Assembly (NCBI RefSeq): GCF_025685395.1
Contig: NZ_JAGSYA010000003.1
Coordinates: 310,001-374,000, forward strand
Length of the DNA: 64,000 nt
Origin: Terriglobus tenax
GTDB taxonomy: Bacteria > Acidobacteriota > Terriglobia > Terriglobales > Acidobacteriaceae
Reading direction: 5' to 3'
Shown here: positions 17,534 to 27,297 of the stretch, one piece after another
Layout: each line of letters starts with the position of its first letter
Numbering within the stretch: the first letter of the stretch is position 1
The notes under the pieces: model-generated
Told to the model about the DNA's origin: nothing
The model's input: the letters and a program-made list of their open reading frames with translations, nothing else
Databases searched by the model: none
Translations under genes and position numbers: made by a program

Positions 17534-20500
17534 ATGGCTGTCATGTATCAAGGGAAAAGAAGTTCCCTCCGTTTTCTCTCCTGGATCGTATTCACAATCG
17601 TGCTCGGGATGGGAGTTCGCTCAGCTCACGCTCAGTTCAACAGTTCAATCGATGGGTCAGTAAAAGACTCTACGGGGGCGGTCGTTCCCGGTGCAGATGT
17701 GGCGTTGAAGGACACCCGGACCGGGGTAGAGCAACACTTCAGAACGAATGATCAGGGATATTACAACTTCGCGTCGTTAGCACCGAGCACCTACGTCGTA
17801 ACAATTACGAAGGAAGGATTCAAGATCACCAGCTCGGCGCCGTTCGTTCTGGAGCCGATGCGAGTCCAAACCGTTCCCATCACGATGGAAATTGGGGGAT
17901 CAACCGAAACGATCACTGTCGAAGGCGCGGCGCCTTTGGTTCAACTCGCTGATCCAACGATATCGAACACTATTGACCAGCGGAGTGTTCAGGAACTTCC
18001 GTTACAAGGACGAAACGTACTGCAAGCTGCTGCCATGACGCCGGGGGTGCAGGGGCAGGGGCTTACTGGTACCAATGCTGACATCTTCAATATCGACACC
18101 TTCGTCGGCATGACGGCCAATGGCGCGCCGAACTCCGGAAATGTCTACTTCATTGACGGGACCTCAAATCTCGATAACGTTTCTGGCGGCGGTGCACGCC
18201 TGGTTCCTAACCCGGATTCGGTCGGCGAGATGAGCGTCTCAGTGAACAATTACTCCGCGCAGTATGGCCGCGGCAATGGTGTTGTGACGGAGATCAACAC
18301 TCGTTCCGGTGAGAATAAGTTTCATGGATCGCTATTCGAGTACCACTCAGATAACGCGATGACCGCCAGGACACATTTTCAAAATACTCCGGATCCCACG
18401 GGAAGGTTGTTGCCGGTATTCCGTCGCAATGAATTTGGCGGTTCGATCGGTGGTCCGATCTGGAAGAACCATACCTTCTTCTTTTTCACCATCGACAAGC
18501 TTCTCTCAACCAATGCCAACGCAAACCTTGTCAACGTCGAGACTCCGGCTTTCCTGCAGTACATGAAGCAGAATCGGCCGAACAGCCTTGCGACCCAAAT
18601 TCTGACAGCCTACCCGAGCACTGTAGGACCCGTCATCGCAGGAACACAGCAGCCTGTGAGCAATTTCGTTCCGGGTTGTGCGGGAACAACGACTTCGGGC
18701 TTGCCCTGCAATCTTCAAATCGTCGGAGAGGCGATCAACTCGTATACCCTCGCTCACAATGGTCAGCAGTTGAGCATCCGCATCGATCAGGATTTCGCTA
18801 AGGATCGTTTTTATGGCAGCTTCTATCGAAGCCCCTATACCCAGGGAGAGAACAACACGCGCTCGGCTTTCGGTAGAGTGATTCCTGAAGCGATCGACTA
18901 CGGAAACTTTAACTACACCCATACTTTCTCGCCTAGTATGCTGAACGAGTTCGCCGTCGGTGGTACGAGGTCTTACTTCAAGGTGCCGTGCCCTCAATGC
19001 CAGGTTCCCATCATTGGCGTCACGAGCCTGGCAGGATTCGGAGCCGGATTTGCGCCGGTCGTGGGCGTGGGCAACGATTTTGTCGTTCGGGATTCCGTTA
19101 TCATGAACCGCGGAACCCACAATATCCGCGCAGGGATAGAGTTCTATCGAGATCAAGACAATAGTACCCTGACAGACATCGGGATTAGACCCTCGATTAA
19201 CTTCCTGAACCCTGTCCGTTTCGCCGACAGCAGCCCACACGATGAGGGCTACACCGTTAATCCTCAGACCGGCGGGATTGGCAACAACAACCGCTACTAC
19301 CGTTCGGCGACGTTCGGCGTTTACGCTCAGGATCAGTGGAAGATCAGACCGAATTTTTCCTTGAGCTACGGACTGCGCTGGGATTTCAACACGAACCCAA
19401 CAGAAGCGCATAATCAGCTTGCAGTGCTTCGCTTCAATAGTGGAAGTAATCTTCAGCAGCAAATAACCAGCGGATACGTTACTCCCTCGTCGCGTGTTTA
19501 TTCAGACAATCGGATCGCGTACTTCGCTCCTCGTCTTGCCTTTGCATGGGATCTGTTCGGCGATGGGAAGACTTCCGTTCGAGGTGGCTTCGGTATCTTC
19601 TTCAACCGCAGCGGCAACTTCATCTGGAGTGATGTAAATCGCAGCAATCCACCGTTGCTTGCCAACATCAACGCAAATGTAGATAACTCTAGCGGCCCGC
19701 AGCCCGTCTTCGCTCTTTGTGCGAGCGCGACCTATCCGTACAACTGTTCAACACCATCGGTCACGCCAGGGCTCAATCCTCGTGGCGGTCCCGCAAATGC
19801 CCTGGCTGGGATTGGCGGTACGGATCAAAGCCTGAAACAGGCATATTCAGAGAACTGGTTCCTCGGAATACAACGTAGCATCGCAGGTGGAATCGTGCTT
19901 GAGGTGGACTACTCGGGTGCGAATGGGCGCCATTTGTATTCGATTTTTGACCGGAATCGTTTTGCCGGCGACAAGCAGTTGCACGGGGGCACCCTGACCC
20001 GGTTGAATCCATACTTCGCATCAATCAACTACGCGGATAACAGCAACGTCTCCTCCTTCAATGGGTTGGCCGTTGCTGTAAAGAAGAACTTCAGTCATGG
20101 GTTGAATCTCTCTGCGTCTTACGACTTCAGCAAGACGATCGACTTGATGAGTGCGGCGCCCGGCGCGAACAAGGGGGCAGAGAATGCCGCTGTCTTTGAC
20201 GCATGGAACCTTGCTGCTCAACGTGGCCGTTCTTCACAAGATCTTCCGCAAAAATTTGCGTTCAACACCGTTTGGGAGATTCCAGTGACGGGCAGTTCGC
20301 ATCTTATGCGCAGTGTTCTAGGCGGATGGCAGATCTCCGGCCTAGGTATCCTTCAGTCCGGGCTGCCATCGACGATCTACTCCAGCGCCCAGGACTACAA
20401 CGGCGATGGCTACTTCTATGACAGTCCCAATGCTTCTGGCAAAGTCAAGACGGGGTTGAGTCGTAGTGACTATCTGAATGGCTCTGCCTTTTCAGGTATT

Positions 20501-20782
20501 ACGTTCTCGGCACCCACGGCAGGAACGAACGGGAATGCTGGACGAAATACGGCCAGAGGCCCCGGCTTCGCCCAAGTAGATGGAAGCCTCGCCAAATCCT
20601 TCTCCACGCCGTTCCTATTCGGTGAAAGCGGGCGCTGGCAGATTCGAGGCGACTTCTTCAATCTGTTCAACCGCGTCAATCTGAGTAACTTCGACACCAA
20701 TATAGATAGTGGGACCTTCGGCAGAGCAACTGGAGCTTTCCAAGCTCGTACCATCCAGGTCGCAGCGAAGCTCAATTTCTGA
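17534..20782 (+). CDS. TonB-dependent receptor of the fructan locus (Oar-like)
   Basis: 1082 residues, outer-membrane importer. ATG at 17534 has GGAGG five bases upstream; the in-frame GTG at 17522 sits in that ribosome site and is rejected. Signal peptide to about residue 34 (RSAHAQ), CarboxypepD_reg-like domain (about 38-120, GSVKDSTGAVVPGADV), plug region with ELPLQGRNVLQ and a long beta-barrel ending in the aromatic C-terminus KLNF. FHGSLFEYHSDNAMTA and GGSIGGPIWKNHTFFFF are family hallmarks. First gene of the plus-strand fructan genes, so a fructan or fructo-oligosaccharide substrate is inferred. No SusD homologue accompanies it, unlike Bacteroidetes systems. Confidence 0.93.
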   Translation: MAVMYQGKRSSLRFLSWIVFTIVLGMGVRSAHAQFNSSIDGSVKDSTGAVVPGADVALKDTRTGVEQHFRTNDQGYYNFASLAPSTYVVTITKEGFKITSSAPFVLEPMRVQTVPITMEIGGSTETITVEGAAPLVQLADPTISNTIDQRSVQELPLQGRNVLQAAAMTPGVQGQGLTGTNADIFNIDTFVGMTANGAPNSGNVYFIDGTSNLDNVSGGGARLVPNPDSVGEMSVSVNNYSAQYGRGNGVVTEINTRSGENKFHGSLFEYHSDNAMTARTHFQNTPDPTGRLLPVFRRNEFGGSIGGPIWKNHTFFFFTIDKLLSTNANANLVNVETPAFLQYMKQNRPNSLATQILTAYPSTVGPVIAGTQQPVSNFVPGCAGTTTSGLPCNLQIVGEAINSYTLAHNGQQLSIRIDQDFAKDRFYGSFYRSPYTQGENNTRSAFGRVIPEAIDYGNFNYTHTFSPSMLNEFAVGGTRSYFKVPCPQCQVPIIGVTSLAGFGAGFAPVVGVGNDFVVRDSVIMNRGTHNIRAGIEFYRDQDNSTLTDIGIRPSINFLNPVRFADSSPHDEGYTVNPQTGGIGNNNRYYRSATFGVYAQDQWKIRPNFSLSYGLRWDFNTNPTEAHNQLAVLRFNSGSNLQQQITSGYVTPSSRVYSDNRIAYFAPRLAFAWDLFGDGKTSVRGGFGIFFNRSGNFIWSDVNRSNPPLLANINANVDNSSGPQPVFALCASATYPYNCSTPSVTPGLNPRGGPANALAGIGGTDQSLKQAYSENWFLGIQRSIAGGIVLEVDYSGANGRHLYSIFDRNRFAGDKQLHGGTLTRLNPYFASINYADNSNVSSFNGLAVAVKKNFSHGLNLSASYDFSKTIDLMSAAPGANKGAENAAVFDAWNLAAQRGRSSQDLPQKFAFNTVWEIPVTGSSHLMRSVLGGWQISGLGILQSGLPSTIYSSAQDYNGDGYFYDSPNASGKVKTGLSRSDYLNGSAFSGITFSAPTAGTNGNAGRNTARGPGFAQVDGSLAKSFSTPFLFGESGRWQIRGDFFNLFNRVNLSNFDTNIDSGTFGRATGAFQARTIQVAAKLNF

Positions 20783-20798
20783 TCTGCCACATCTCCTC

Positions 20799-20830
20799 GC
20801 CGGGTCGTTGAATCCTTCCAACGACCCGGC
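20799..20830 (+). terminator. Strong hairpin between receptor and MFS porter
   Basis: A perfect 12-bp stem, GCCGGGTCGTTG with CAACGACCCGGC, around an 8-base loop, followed by an A/T-rich tail containing ATTTCTTATTTT. It begins 17 bases after the receptor stop. It may be a terminator or a partial terminator that sets receptor mRNA above that of the downstream genes. Confidence 0.6.
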
Positions 20831-20907
20831 ATATCCATTTCTTATTTTGAACATCTTGCACCTGGTATCGGAGCAACCACGGCATAGACCGGGAGGATCG
20901 TCCCACG

Positions 20908-22236
20908 ATGAAGTTGAATTTCTATATTCTGAAGAGCTCTCTCGTTGGAGCTCTTGGTGGTCTGCTCTTTGGTTTTGACACAGCGGTAATCGCAGGCACG
21001 ACCCAAGCACTTACTCAGACTTTTCATCTCACGCCTGCGCAGCTTGGTCTCACTGTTTCGATCGCGCTATGGGGGACAGTCCTCGGTGCAATGACATCCG
21101 GCGTTCTTGGGGATCGAATTGGATCTCGTAAGGCACTGCGAATTATGGCAGCTCTCTATGTCGTCTCTGCACTTGGTTGCGGCTTGGCTTGGAGCTGGCC
21201 CTCGCTCTTACTCTTCCGATTCATAGGTGGCATTGGGGTAGGCGGATCATCCGTCCTCGGGCCGGTATACATCGCGGAGTTGGCTCCTGCGAAGCTGCGT
21301 GGAAGGCTCGTCGGGATGTTCCAGTTCAACGTAGTCTTGGGAATTCTTCTCGCATATTTCTCTAATTACATTATCTCCGGGCTTCACCTTGGCGTAGCGG
21401 AATGGCGATGGGAGTTTGCTGTAGCGGCTGTTCCCGCACTGCTGTTCGGAATCTTCCTCTTTACTGTTCCCAGCAGCTCACGGTGGTTGGTAACGCAGAA
21501 TCGAGTCGACGAAGCACGTCAGGTGCTCCAAATGCTCGGCTCTCCCTCTGCTGAAGAAGAGCTGAACGAGATTGTCGCTTCTATACATTCCGATCGCCAG
21601 GCAAAGCACGAATCGGTGTTCCAACGACGCTACCTTTTGCCCCTGCTTCTCGCCATCACGCTCGGCGCCTTCAATCAACTCTCCGGCATCAATGCCATCC
21701 TCTATTACCTCAACGATATCTTCGCCGCAGCGGGATTCAGTCAGGTCTCCAGCAATGTACAGGCAGTCATCATCGGCCTTATGAATCTGCTCGCTACGAG
21801 TCTCGCCATGTCTGTCATTGATAAGGTTGGCCGTAAGACGTTGTTGTTGATCGGATCCGTTGGCACTGCCGCAGCTTTGGGTGGTGTGGCATACAAGTTC
21901 CATACGGGGCAGGCGTCATCATCTTTGCTTTGGCTTCTCATCGCCTTCATCTTTTTCTTTGCGATCTCCCAGGGATCAGTTGTTTGGGTATACATCAGCG
22001 AGATCTTCCCCAATCGCGTTCGCTCCAAAGGACAAGGCGTAGGGTCATCTTCTCACTGGATTATGAATGCAGTCATCGCCGCGCTGTTCCCGATGATTGC
22101 TGCACATTCGAAGGCGGCGCCGTTCGCCTTCTTTGCAGCCATGATGGCAATCCAGTTCGTACTCGTTCTCCTCTTCTTCCCGGAGACGAAAGGAAAGTCG
22201 CTCGAACAGATCCAGGCAAAGCTGGGTATCAGCTGA
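20908..22236 (+). CDS. MFS sugar porter (sugar:H+ symporter family)
   Basis: 442-residue inner-membrane transporter with 12 predicted helices. Sugar-porter motifs are plain: GFDTAVIAG in helix 1, GDRIGSRKALR in loop 2-3, PVYIAELAPAKLRGR after helix 4-5, NQLSGINAILYY in helix 7, DKVGRKTLLL in loop 8-9, and PETKGKSLEQI at the end. It sits between the TonB receptor and the exported GH32 enzymes and probably brings fructose or short fructo-oligosaccharides from periplasm to cytoplasm. GGGAGGA lies about ten bases before the ATG. Confidence 0.92.
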   Translation: MKLNFYILKSSLVGALGGLLFGFDTAVIAGTTQALTQTFHLTPAQLGLTVSIALWGTVLGAMTSGVLGDRIGSRKALRIMAALYVVSALGCGLAWSWPSLLLFRFIGGIGVGGSSVLGPVYIAELAPAKLRGRLVGMFQFNVVLGILLAYFSNYIISGLHLGVAEWRWEFAVAAVPALLFGIFLFTVPSSSRWLVTQNRVDEARQVLQMLGSPSAEEELNEIVASIHSDRQAKHESVFQRRYLLPLLLAITLGAFNQLSGINAILYYLNDIFAAAGFSQVSSNVQAVIIGLMNLLATSLAMSVIDKVGRKTLLLIGSVGTAAALGGVAYKFHTGQASSSLLWLLIAFIFFFAISQGSVVWVYISEIFPNRVRSKGQGVGSSSHWIMNAVIAALFPMIAAHSKAAPFAFFAAMMAIQFVLVLLFFPETKGKSLEQIQAKLGIS

Positions 22237-22295
22237 ACTGCAACTTACCAACTCAGCCCGAGGGCAGAGCTGTTGAATCGAAACATGGGGGATGC

Positions 22296-24452
22296 ATGCA
22301 GTCGTCAATCTTTAATGTCACTCGAAGAAGCTTCGTGATCGCTTCGTGCGGGCTCTTGATTCCTCGTCTTGGTTGGGCCGCGATTACTTCTCAGCCGGTT
22401 CTGTACTGGCCCTTGAATGATCCGAAAGCCGCTGGCCGTGAGAGCACAACGGGATCTCAGGCGACTATTGTGGATGGAACGGGACGGTTGGAATGGATAA
22501 AGAATGGGGACACCGAGATTCCACGGCTCGATGGATATTCGGTCTGGGTAGAACATCGACTCGATGCTCCAGTAAGGCTTCGGCGGGAAGTCACAGTCAG
22601 CGCTTGGATGGCTCTTGAGTCGTTCCCTGTAAACACAGCTTCGATCATCGAATGGAACAAGGAATCTTCGATCGTTCGTCTTGCCATTGACCGGTTGGGC
22701 TTCCTCCTGTTTTCGATTGAAGTCGAGGGTCAAAAGTTTGAATGCCGAACTGAACATTCGATTTCACTCGGAAACTGGCATCACGCAGCAGCGACTCTCG
22801 CGCATGACGGCACAATCACGCTATTCCTCGACGGCAAGAAAGTCTCCCGATCTCCGGGAAGAACACCTATCGCTACTCTGGGAGATATTTCGACCGTTTT
22901 TCTAGGACGAGCGGTCGCAGGAGAGATCGTCGCAAAGGTCTTCCCGACGAGTGTATTGAATGGTCTGCTACGTGAGGTACGCGTGTACGATACAGCCATT
23001 GCGGATCGGGATATCAATGCGCTGAGCCAGGAATTTCAGCCGTCCATAGCCTCACTTTCGCCGGACGGCTCGTGGTTTTCCAATGATCCACAGCGGCCGC
23101 AATACCATGCGATGCCTCCACGAGCGTGGACGAATGAGCCCCATGGCCTAGTTCATTTTCGAGGCCAATATCATCTCTTCTATCAGAAGAATGCAAACGG
23201 CCCGTACTGGGGACACATCCACTGGGGACATATGACCAGTCCCGACCTCCTGCAGTGGACCGAACAGCCAATGGCCTTGATCCCCTCGCCCGGACCGGAC
23301 TCGGAAGGCTGCTGGTCGGGCAGCGCGTTGGTTGATAACGGAAAGATCGTACTTATCTACACCGGAGGCGATGGTAAACGAGCCAGCATCTGCATGGCAT
23401 CAAGCGAGGACGGGGTCCACTTCACAAAGTACGCTGGCAATCCAATCATCGAGGCGCCACCCTCTGGCGTCAATGCGAAGGAATTTCGCGATCCGTTCAT
23501 CTGGAAAGAGGGGGCGGAGTATCGCATGATTATCGGCTCCGGTATTACGGATGTCGGCGGAACTGCCCTGCTCTATCGTTCACAAAACCTGACGTCGTGG
23601 ACCTATCTCAAACCTCTCCTTATTGGCGACAAAGCGAACTCGGGTGTCTTCTGGGAGATGCCGGTGTTCGTCAAGATCGGCGATCGCCACGTCCTCATTG
23701 TGTGTGAAGTTCCGGGGCGTGCGTCCTATTGGGTAGGAACATGGGAGCATGACGAGTTTCACGTGCTCTCGAAAGAACCCCAAAGGCTCGATCTCTTCAA
23801 TCACTTCCTTAGCCCAACGCCGTACATCGACGAAAAGGGGAGAGCGATCACAATCGGAATCGTTCCGGATAGCCGGGCTCCTATAGAAGCATGGCAGGCT
23901 GGGTGGGCTCATCTCTATGGCCTGCCGCGAGAACTGACGCTCAGCCCTGAAGTGCGGCTGCAACAACAGCCGATAGAGGAGTTGGCAAATAGATTCGCGC
24001 TTCTCGCTTCTTCAGAACAGAAGCGGCCACTAGGGCAGAATTGGACACTCCTCGACGGCACAGGTACATGTGTCCACCTCAAGGCTCAAGTCGAACGAGG
24101 TGCTTCGGATTCCATAACAATCGCCTTGCGCCGTTCACCCGACAGGCAGGAAGAGACCCTTCTACGATACGACTGGCGCAGCTCTCAATTGACGCTCGAT
24201 CGAACCAAATCCAGTTTGGATACGCACACAAGGCGAGATCGCCAAGAGGTATCTTATGCACCTCGCGTGTCCGGCAAGCTCGACTTGGAGCTCTTTGTCG
24301 ATCAGTCGGTAATCGAGGTCTTCATCGACAAGCGGAGCTGTTTCGCAACGCGTGCCTATCCTGTTCTGCCGGAAAGTGTGGGCATCACCGCATGCTGCGA
24401 GGGAGGGGAGGCCTACCTCACCAGTTTGCGGGTAAGCGTCCTAAGGGTGTGA
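22296..24452 (+). CDS. Exported LamG-GH32 fructan hydrolase with Glu at the usual nucleophile position
   Basis: 718 residues from ATG at 22296 with GGGGG upstream; the frame also runs open upstream inside the MFS gene, but that part is not protein-like. A Tat-type signal (TRRSFVIAS) is followed by a LamG/concanavalin-like domain (about 80-235, WHHAAATLAHDGTITLFLDG) and a GH32 propeller plus C-terminal sandwich. The first GH32 motif reads WTNEPHG, so the classical nucleophile Asp is Glu281; FRDPF (Asp399) and FWEMP (Glu454) are kept. The LamG domain may bind polysaccharide. The altered nucleophile motif may mark a subgroup with a different linkage preference. Confidence 0.9.
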   Translation: MQSSIFNVTRRSFVIASCGLLIPRLGWAAITSQPVLYWPLNDPKAAGRESTTGSQATIVDGTGRLEWIKNGDTEIPRLDGYSVWVEHRLDAPVRLRREVTVSAWMALESFPVNTASIIEWNKESSIVRLAIDRLGFLLFSIEVEGQKFECRTEHSISLGNWHHAAATLAHDGTITLFLDGKKVSRSPGRTPIATLGDISTVFLGRAVAGEIVAKVFPTSVLNGLLREVRVYDTAIADRDINALSQEFQPSIASLSPDGSWFSNDPQRPQYHAMPPRAWTNEPHGLVHFRGQYHLFYQKNANGPYWGHIHWGHMTSPDLLQWTEQPMALIPSPGPDSEGCWSGSALVDNGKIVLIYTGGDGKRASICMASSEDGVHFTKYAGNPIIEAPPSGVNAKEFRDPFIWKEGAEYRMIIGSGITDVGGTALLYRSQNLTSWTYLKPLLIGDKANSGVFWEMPVFVKIGDRHVLIVCEVPGRASYWVGTWEHDEFHVLSKEPQRLDLFNHFLSPTPYIDEKGRAITIGIVPDSRAPIEAWQAGWAHLYGLPRELTLSPEVRLQQQPIEELANRFALLASSEQKRPLGQNWTLLDGTGTCVHLKAQVERGASDSITIALRRSPDRQEETLLRYDWRSSQLTLDRTKSSLDTHTRRDRQEVSYAPRVSGKLDLELFVDQSVIEVFIDKRSCFATRAYPVLPESVGITACCEGGEAYLTSLRVSVLRV

Positions 24453-24487
24453 CGGAGTCCCGACATCGCCTATCAAAGGACCAAATT

Positions 24488-25627
24488 ATGAAGAAGCTTC
24501 GACAATATTTCAGTATCATGCTTTTCTCTATCTCTGGCATGCATATGAATGCACAGGAATCAGGACCGTTGGCGCATATCGCCGACTTAAGAAACAGCGT
24601 CACATCTCATCGCGCTTCAAGTTTCGACAAGAGTGGAGGCAATGCTGACGCCATTCGAATCAAAGCTGGAGAAACAGCAGCACTCGCTGACATCGCCGGT
24701 GCTGGCTCGATTCGCCACATCTGGATCACCATCAATTCACCAAGTGAGTTTCATCTTCGAGAGCTCGTGCTGCGAATGTATTGGGATGGAGACTCAGAAC
24801 CCAGCGTGGAGGTGCCGATCGGTGACTTCTTCGGCACGGGGTTTGAGTACGAAGCTATCCCCGGAGGACATACTGGACAGCGATATCAATCCTGGCAATC
24901 GATGCCTTTGACGGTGCGTGGACGCGCTCTGAGTTCGTACTTCGAGATGCCCTTCTCCAAAGGAGCACGCATCACGGTGACGAACCAGGGTGTAACTGAC
25001 GTGCCCAGCTTCTATTACCAGATCGATTATCAGAGCTATGCGGACACAAATCCTACCTCAAAACAAGGCCGCTTCCATGCTCAATGGCGGAGCGAGATTA
25101 CTCGTGCCGTTCCGCTTTCGGAGAGCAATGGCGTCAATCTCGACGGCAAGAATAACTATCTGTTTATGCATGCCAAAGGGCAGGGACAGCTTGTGGGAGT
25201 CATCCTTGCCATTCAGGGACTTTCCTCTGGCTGGTGGGGTGAAGGAGACGATATGTTCTTCATCGATGGAGCCACGTCTCCATCAACGATCAACGGTACT
25301 GGTATAGAAGACGCCTTTGGAAGTGCGTGGCAGTTTGCCGACGAATTCAACTATCCCTTCGTGGGATATTCGTCCAAAGGCAATCGGGACTGGAGTGGCG
25401 CGCATGTGATGTACCGTTTCTTTCTTGAAGATCCCATCTATTTCTCGAAGTCGATCATCGCAGGCATCGAACACGGGCACGCTAACGATCGGCGCGACCT
25501 CTATACGAGCGTTACCTTCTGGTACCAGAAAGGCCACCAGACGTTAGACCCGCTTCCACCGCTGAAAGAGCGGTTGCCCCGCCCCTTCTATCGCCAGGAG
25601 ATGCTGGATCGTGATCTTCCGAACTAA
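24488..25627 (+). CDS. GH172 (DUF2961) family enzyme, possible difructose-anhydride or furanosidase hydrolase
   Basis: 379 residues from ATG at 24488 with AAAGGA upstream; a longer open frame reaching back to 24041 overlaps the GH32 gene and is rejected. Sec signal to about residue 22. DUF2961 features include HIWITI, LRMYWDGDSEPSVEVPIGDFF, WWGEGDDMFFIDG with Glu252, GTGIEDAFGSAW with Glu274, and YRFFLEDPI. DUF2961 was reclassified as GH172 after one member was shown to act on difructose dianhydride I; other members act on arabinofuranosides. The position between two GH32 genes favours a fructofuranose substrate. The 22-residue spacing of the two Glu motifs is as expected for catalytic residues, which is inference. 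Confidence 0.85.
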   Translation: MKKLRQYFSIMLFSISGMHMNAQESGPLAHIADLRNSVTSHRASSFDKSGGNADAIRIKAGETAALADIAGAGSIRHIWITINSPSEFHLRELVLRMYWDGDSEPSVEVPIGDFFGTGFEYEAIPGGHTGQRYQSWQSMPLTVRGRALSSYFEMPFSKGARITVTNQGVTDVPSFYYQIDYQSYADTNPTSKQGRFHAQWRSEITRAVPLSESNGVNLDGKNNYLFMHAKGQGQLVGVILAIQGLSSGWWGEGDDMFFIDGATSPSTINGTGIEDAFGSAWQFADEFNYPFVGYSSKGNRDWSGAHVMYRFFLEDPIYFSKSIIAGIEHGHANDRRDLYTSVTFWYQKGHQTLDPLPPLKERLPRPFYRQEMLDRDLPN

Positions 25628-25665
25628 GACCCAGAATTCAGAAACACATTTGGGAAAGGAACCAT

Positions 25666-27225
25666 ATGGACCGACGTGCTTTCTTAGTTTCATCTACGAT
25701 GAGTTCCTTACATTTAGCAACTCATCGAGGATTGAGTCAGACGTTTAAGGCAGCGTTAGCTACACCTGACGAAGAACTCAGAATGAGACTCGCTCATGAT
25801 CCCTTGCGCCCGCAGTATCATCTTTTGCCGCAAGCTGGGTCCCTCGGCGATCCCTGCGCCCCGCGCTTTTATCGCGGCCAGCACCACGCCTTTTTCCATG
25901 GAAATTTTGGCGGTCGCGGATGGCATCACGCCATCAGTTCAGACCTCGTTCACTGGCGACATCTGCCGATTGCACTCTCCCCTACGGAGAACTCCTATGA
26001 CTCATATGGAACCTTTACCGGAAGTGTTTTGCCGGACGATGACGCCGCAAGCATCATCTATACCGGCGTGACGAAGGTACCGAGGGAGCAAGAGACAATT
26101 CGTAACGAAGGACTCAAGGAGGTTCAATGCGTCGCTACTTCAAATGATCCTGAGTTGCGAACATGGCAGCAACTGGACAAACCAATCATTGAGGCGCCCC
26201 CTACCGGAAAGAAAATTACGGGGTTTCGTGATCCTTTCTCATGGAAAGAAGGCGATATCTGGTATGTGGGGGTTGGCTCAGGATTCGAACATGAAGGAGG
26301 CGCAGTCCTGCTTTATCGCTCAAAAGATGCTCGACACTGGGAGTACCTGCATCCGCTCGCACAGGGAAAGTGGAATGGAAAGATTTTCAGTAATCCTGTC
26401 CCAAGCGGAGAGATGTGGGAATGCCCTGACTTCTTCGCTCTTGGTAAAAAGCATGTCCTGCTCTACTCCACTGAGAACGAGACTCGGTGGGAAGTTGGTA
26501 CATTCGATCGCCAGGAGCTGCGCTTCCATAGCGAATCGAAAGGAAAGCTCGACCATGGCGCCTTCTATGCACCCAAGAGCATGGTGGACGGAGGAGGCAG
26601 GCGCATTTTGTTCGGTTGGATACAGGAAACCCGATCGCAGGAAGAGATTAAAGCTGCGGGATGGGCGGGTGCCATGTCATTGCCACGGGTGCTGACCATC
26701 AGTTCCGGAAATGAACTCCAGATGGAGGTAGCTTCCGAACTCGCGAAACTTCGCGAAGATACCGTTGCAATTACACACGCAAAAAACCTGAATGAACTCA
26801 ATAATCGGTTGGCGAAGGCGATCATCCGCAATCGCTCGGGAGAGGTGTCTTGTTCGTTCAAGGTGGGTGATCGTTCCTGTGGGCTGGAACTGCGAATCGG
26901 GCCGACGAGCGATAGCAAGCCTATGTTGGCTCTGTCTTATGCCTCAAATCATGCGCCGCCGGACTCGATCATGATCGGAGACAAGACTGTTCCTCTTCAT
27001 CCGAATCGAGAAAAGGTATCAAATATTCGTATCTGGATCGATGGATCGATTATGGAAGTATTTATCGACTCCAGCCAGGTATTGACGGTGCGAAACTACT
27101 TCGATGCAGGACAGTCGCCTGAGATAAGGGCTGTATGCCTGGGGGATGTGGAGGCATTCAGAGGTCTTACTGTGGCTAACATGATGCCCATATCGCAAGA
27201 CCGCCTTACCACTTCAATCGCCTAA
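25666..27225 (+). CDS. Exported GH32 fructan hydrolase (third copy)
   Basis: 519 residues with a short Tat-like N-terminus (MDRRAFLVSS). GH32 signatures are present but degenerate in the first: SLGDPCA keeps the nucleophile Asp62 while lacking the W-x-N-D-P-N-G consensus; FRDPF (Asp189) and MWECPD (Glu252) are canonical. The C-terminal sandwich includes IWIDGSIMEVFIDSSQVLTV, which includes the usual SxxEVFI motif. ATG follows AAAGGA. It lies 38 bases after the GH172 gene and is probably in the same transcript. Sequence divergence from the other two GH32 proteins suggests division of labour, for example endo versus exo or levan versus inulin. Confidence 0.9.
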   Translation: MDRRAFLVSSTMSSLHLATHRGLSQTFKAALATPDEELRMRLAHDPLRPQYHLLPQAGSLGDPCAPRFYRGQHHAFFHGNFGGRGWHHAISSDLVHWRHLPIALSPTENSYDSYGTFTGSVLPDDDAASIIYTGVTKVPREQETIRNEGLKEVQCVATSNDPELRTWQQLDKPIIEAPPTGKKITGFRDPFSWKEGDIWYVGVGSGFEHEGGAVLLYRSKDARHWEYLHPLAQGKWNGKIFSNPVPSGEMWECPDFFALGKKHVLLYSTENETRWEVGTFDRQELRFHSESKGKLDHGAFYAPKSMVDGGGRRILFGWIQETRSQEEIKAAGWAGAMSLPRVLTISSGNELQMEVASELAKLREDTVAITHAKNLNELNNRLAKAIIRNRSGEVSCSFKVGDRSCGLELRIGPTSDSKPMLALSYASNHAPPDSIMIGDKTVPLHPNREKVSNIRIWIDGSIMEVFIDSSQVLTVRNYFDAGQSPEIRAVCLGDVEAFRGLTVANMMPISQDRLTTSIA

Positions 27226-27297
27226 ATGCAGTCAGGAAATGACACAGTATTTAGAGGAGCCAGCAGTGGAAATGGATAGTTTACTAGGAGATATTGC

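Noticed and set aside
21930-22295. Longer N-terminus for the LamG-GH32 protein
   Set aside because: The frame overlaps the MFS gene and is not protein-like; the ATG at 22296 begins a Tat signal with a ribosome site.
24041-24487. Longer N-terminus for the GH172 protein
   Set aside because: Overlaps the GH32 gene in another frame; ATG at 24488 has a ribosome site and signal peptide.
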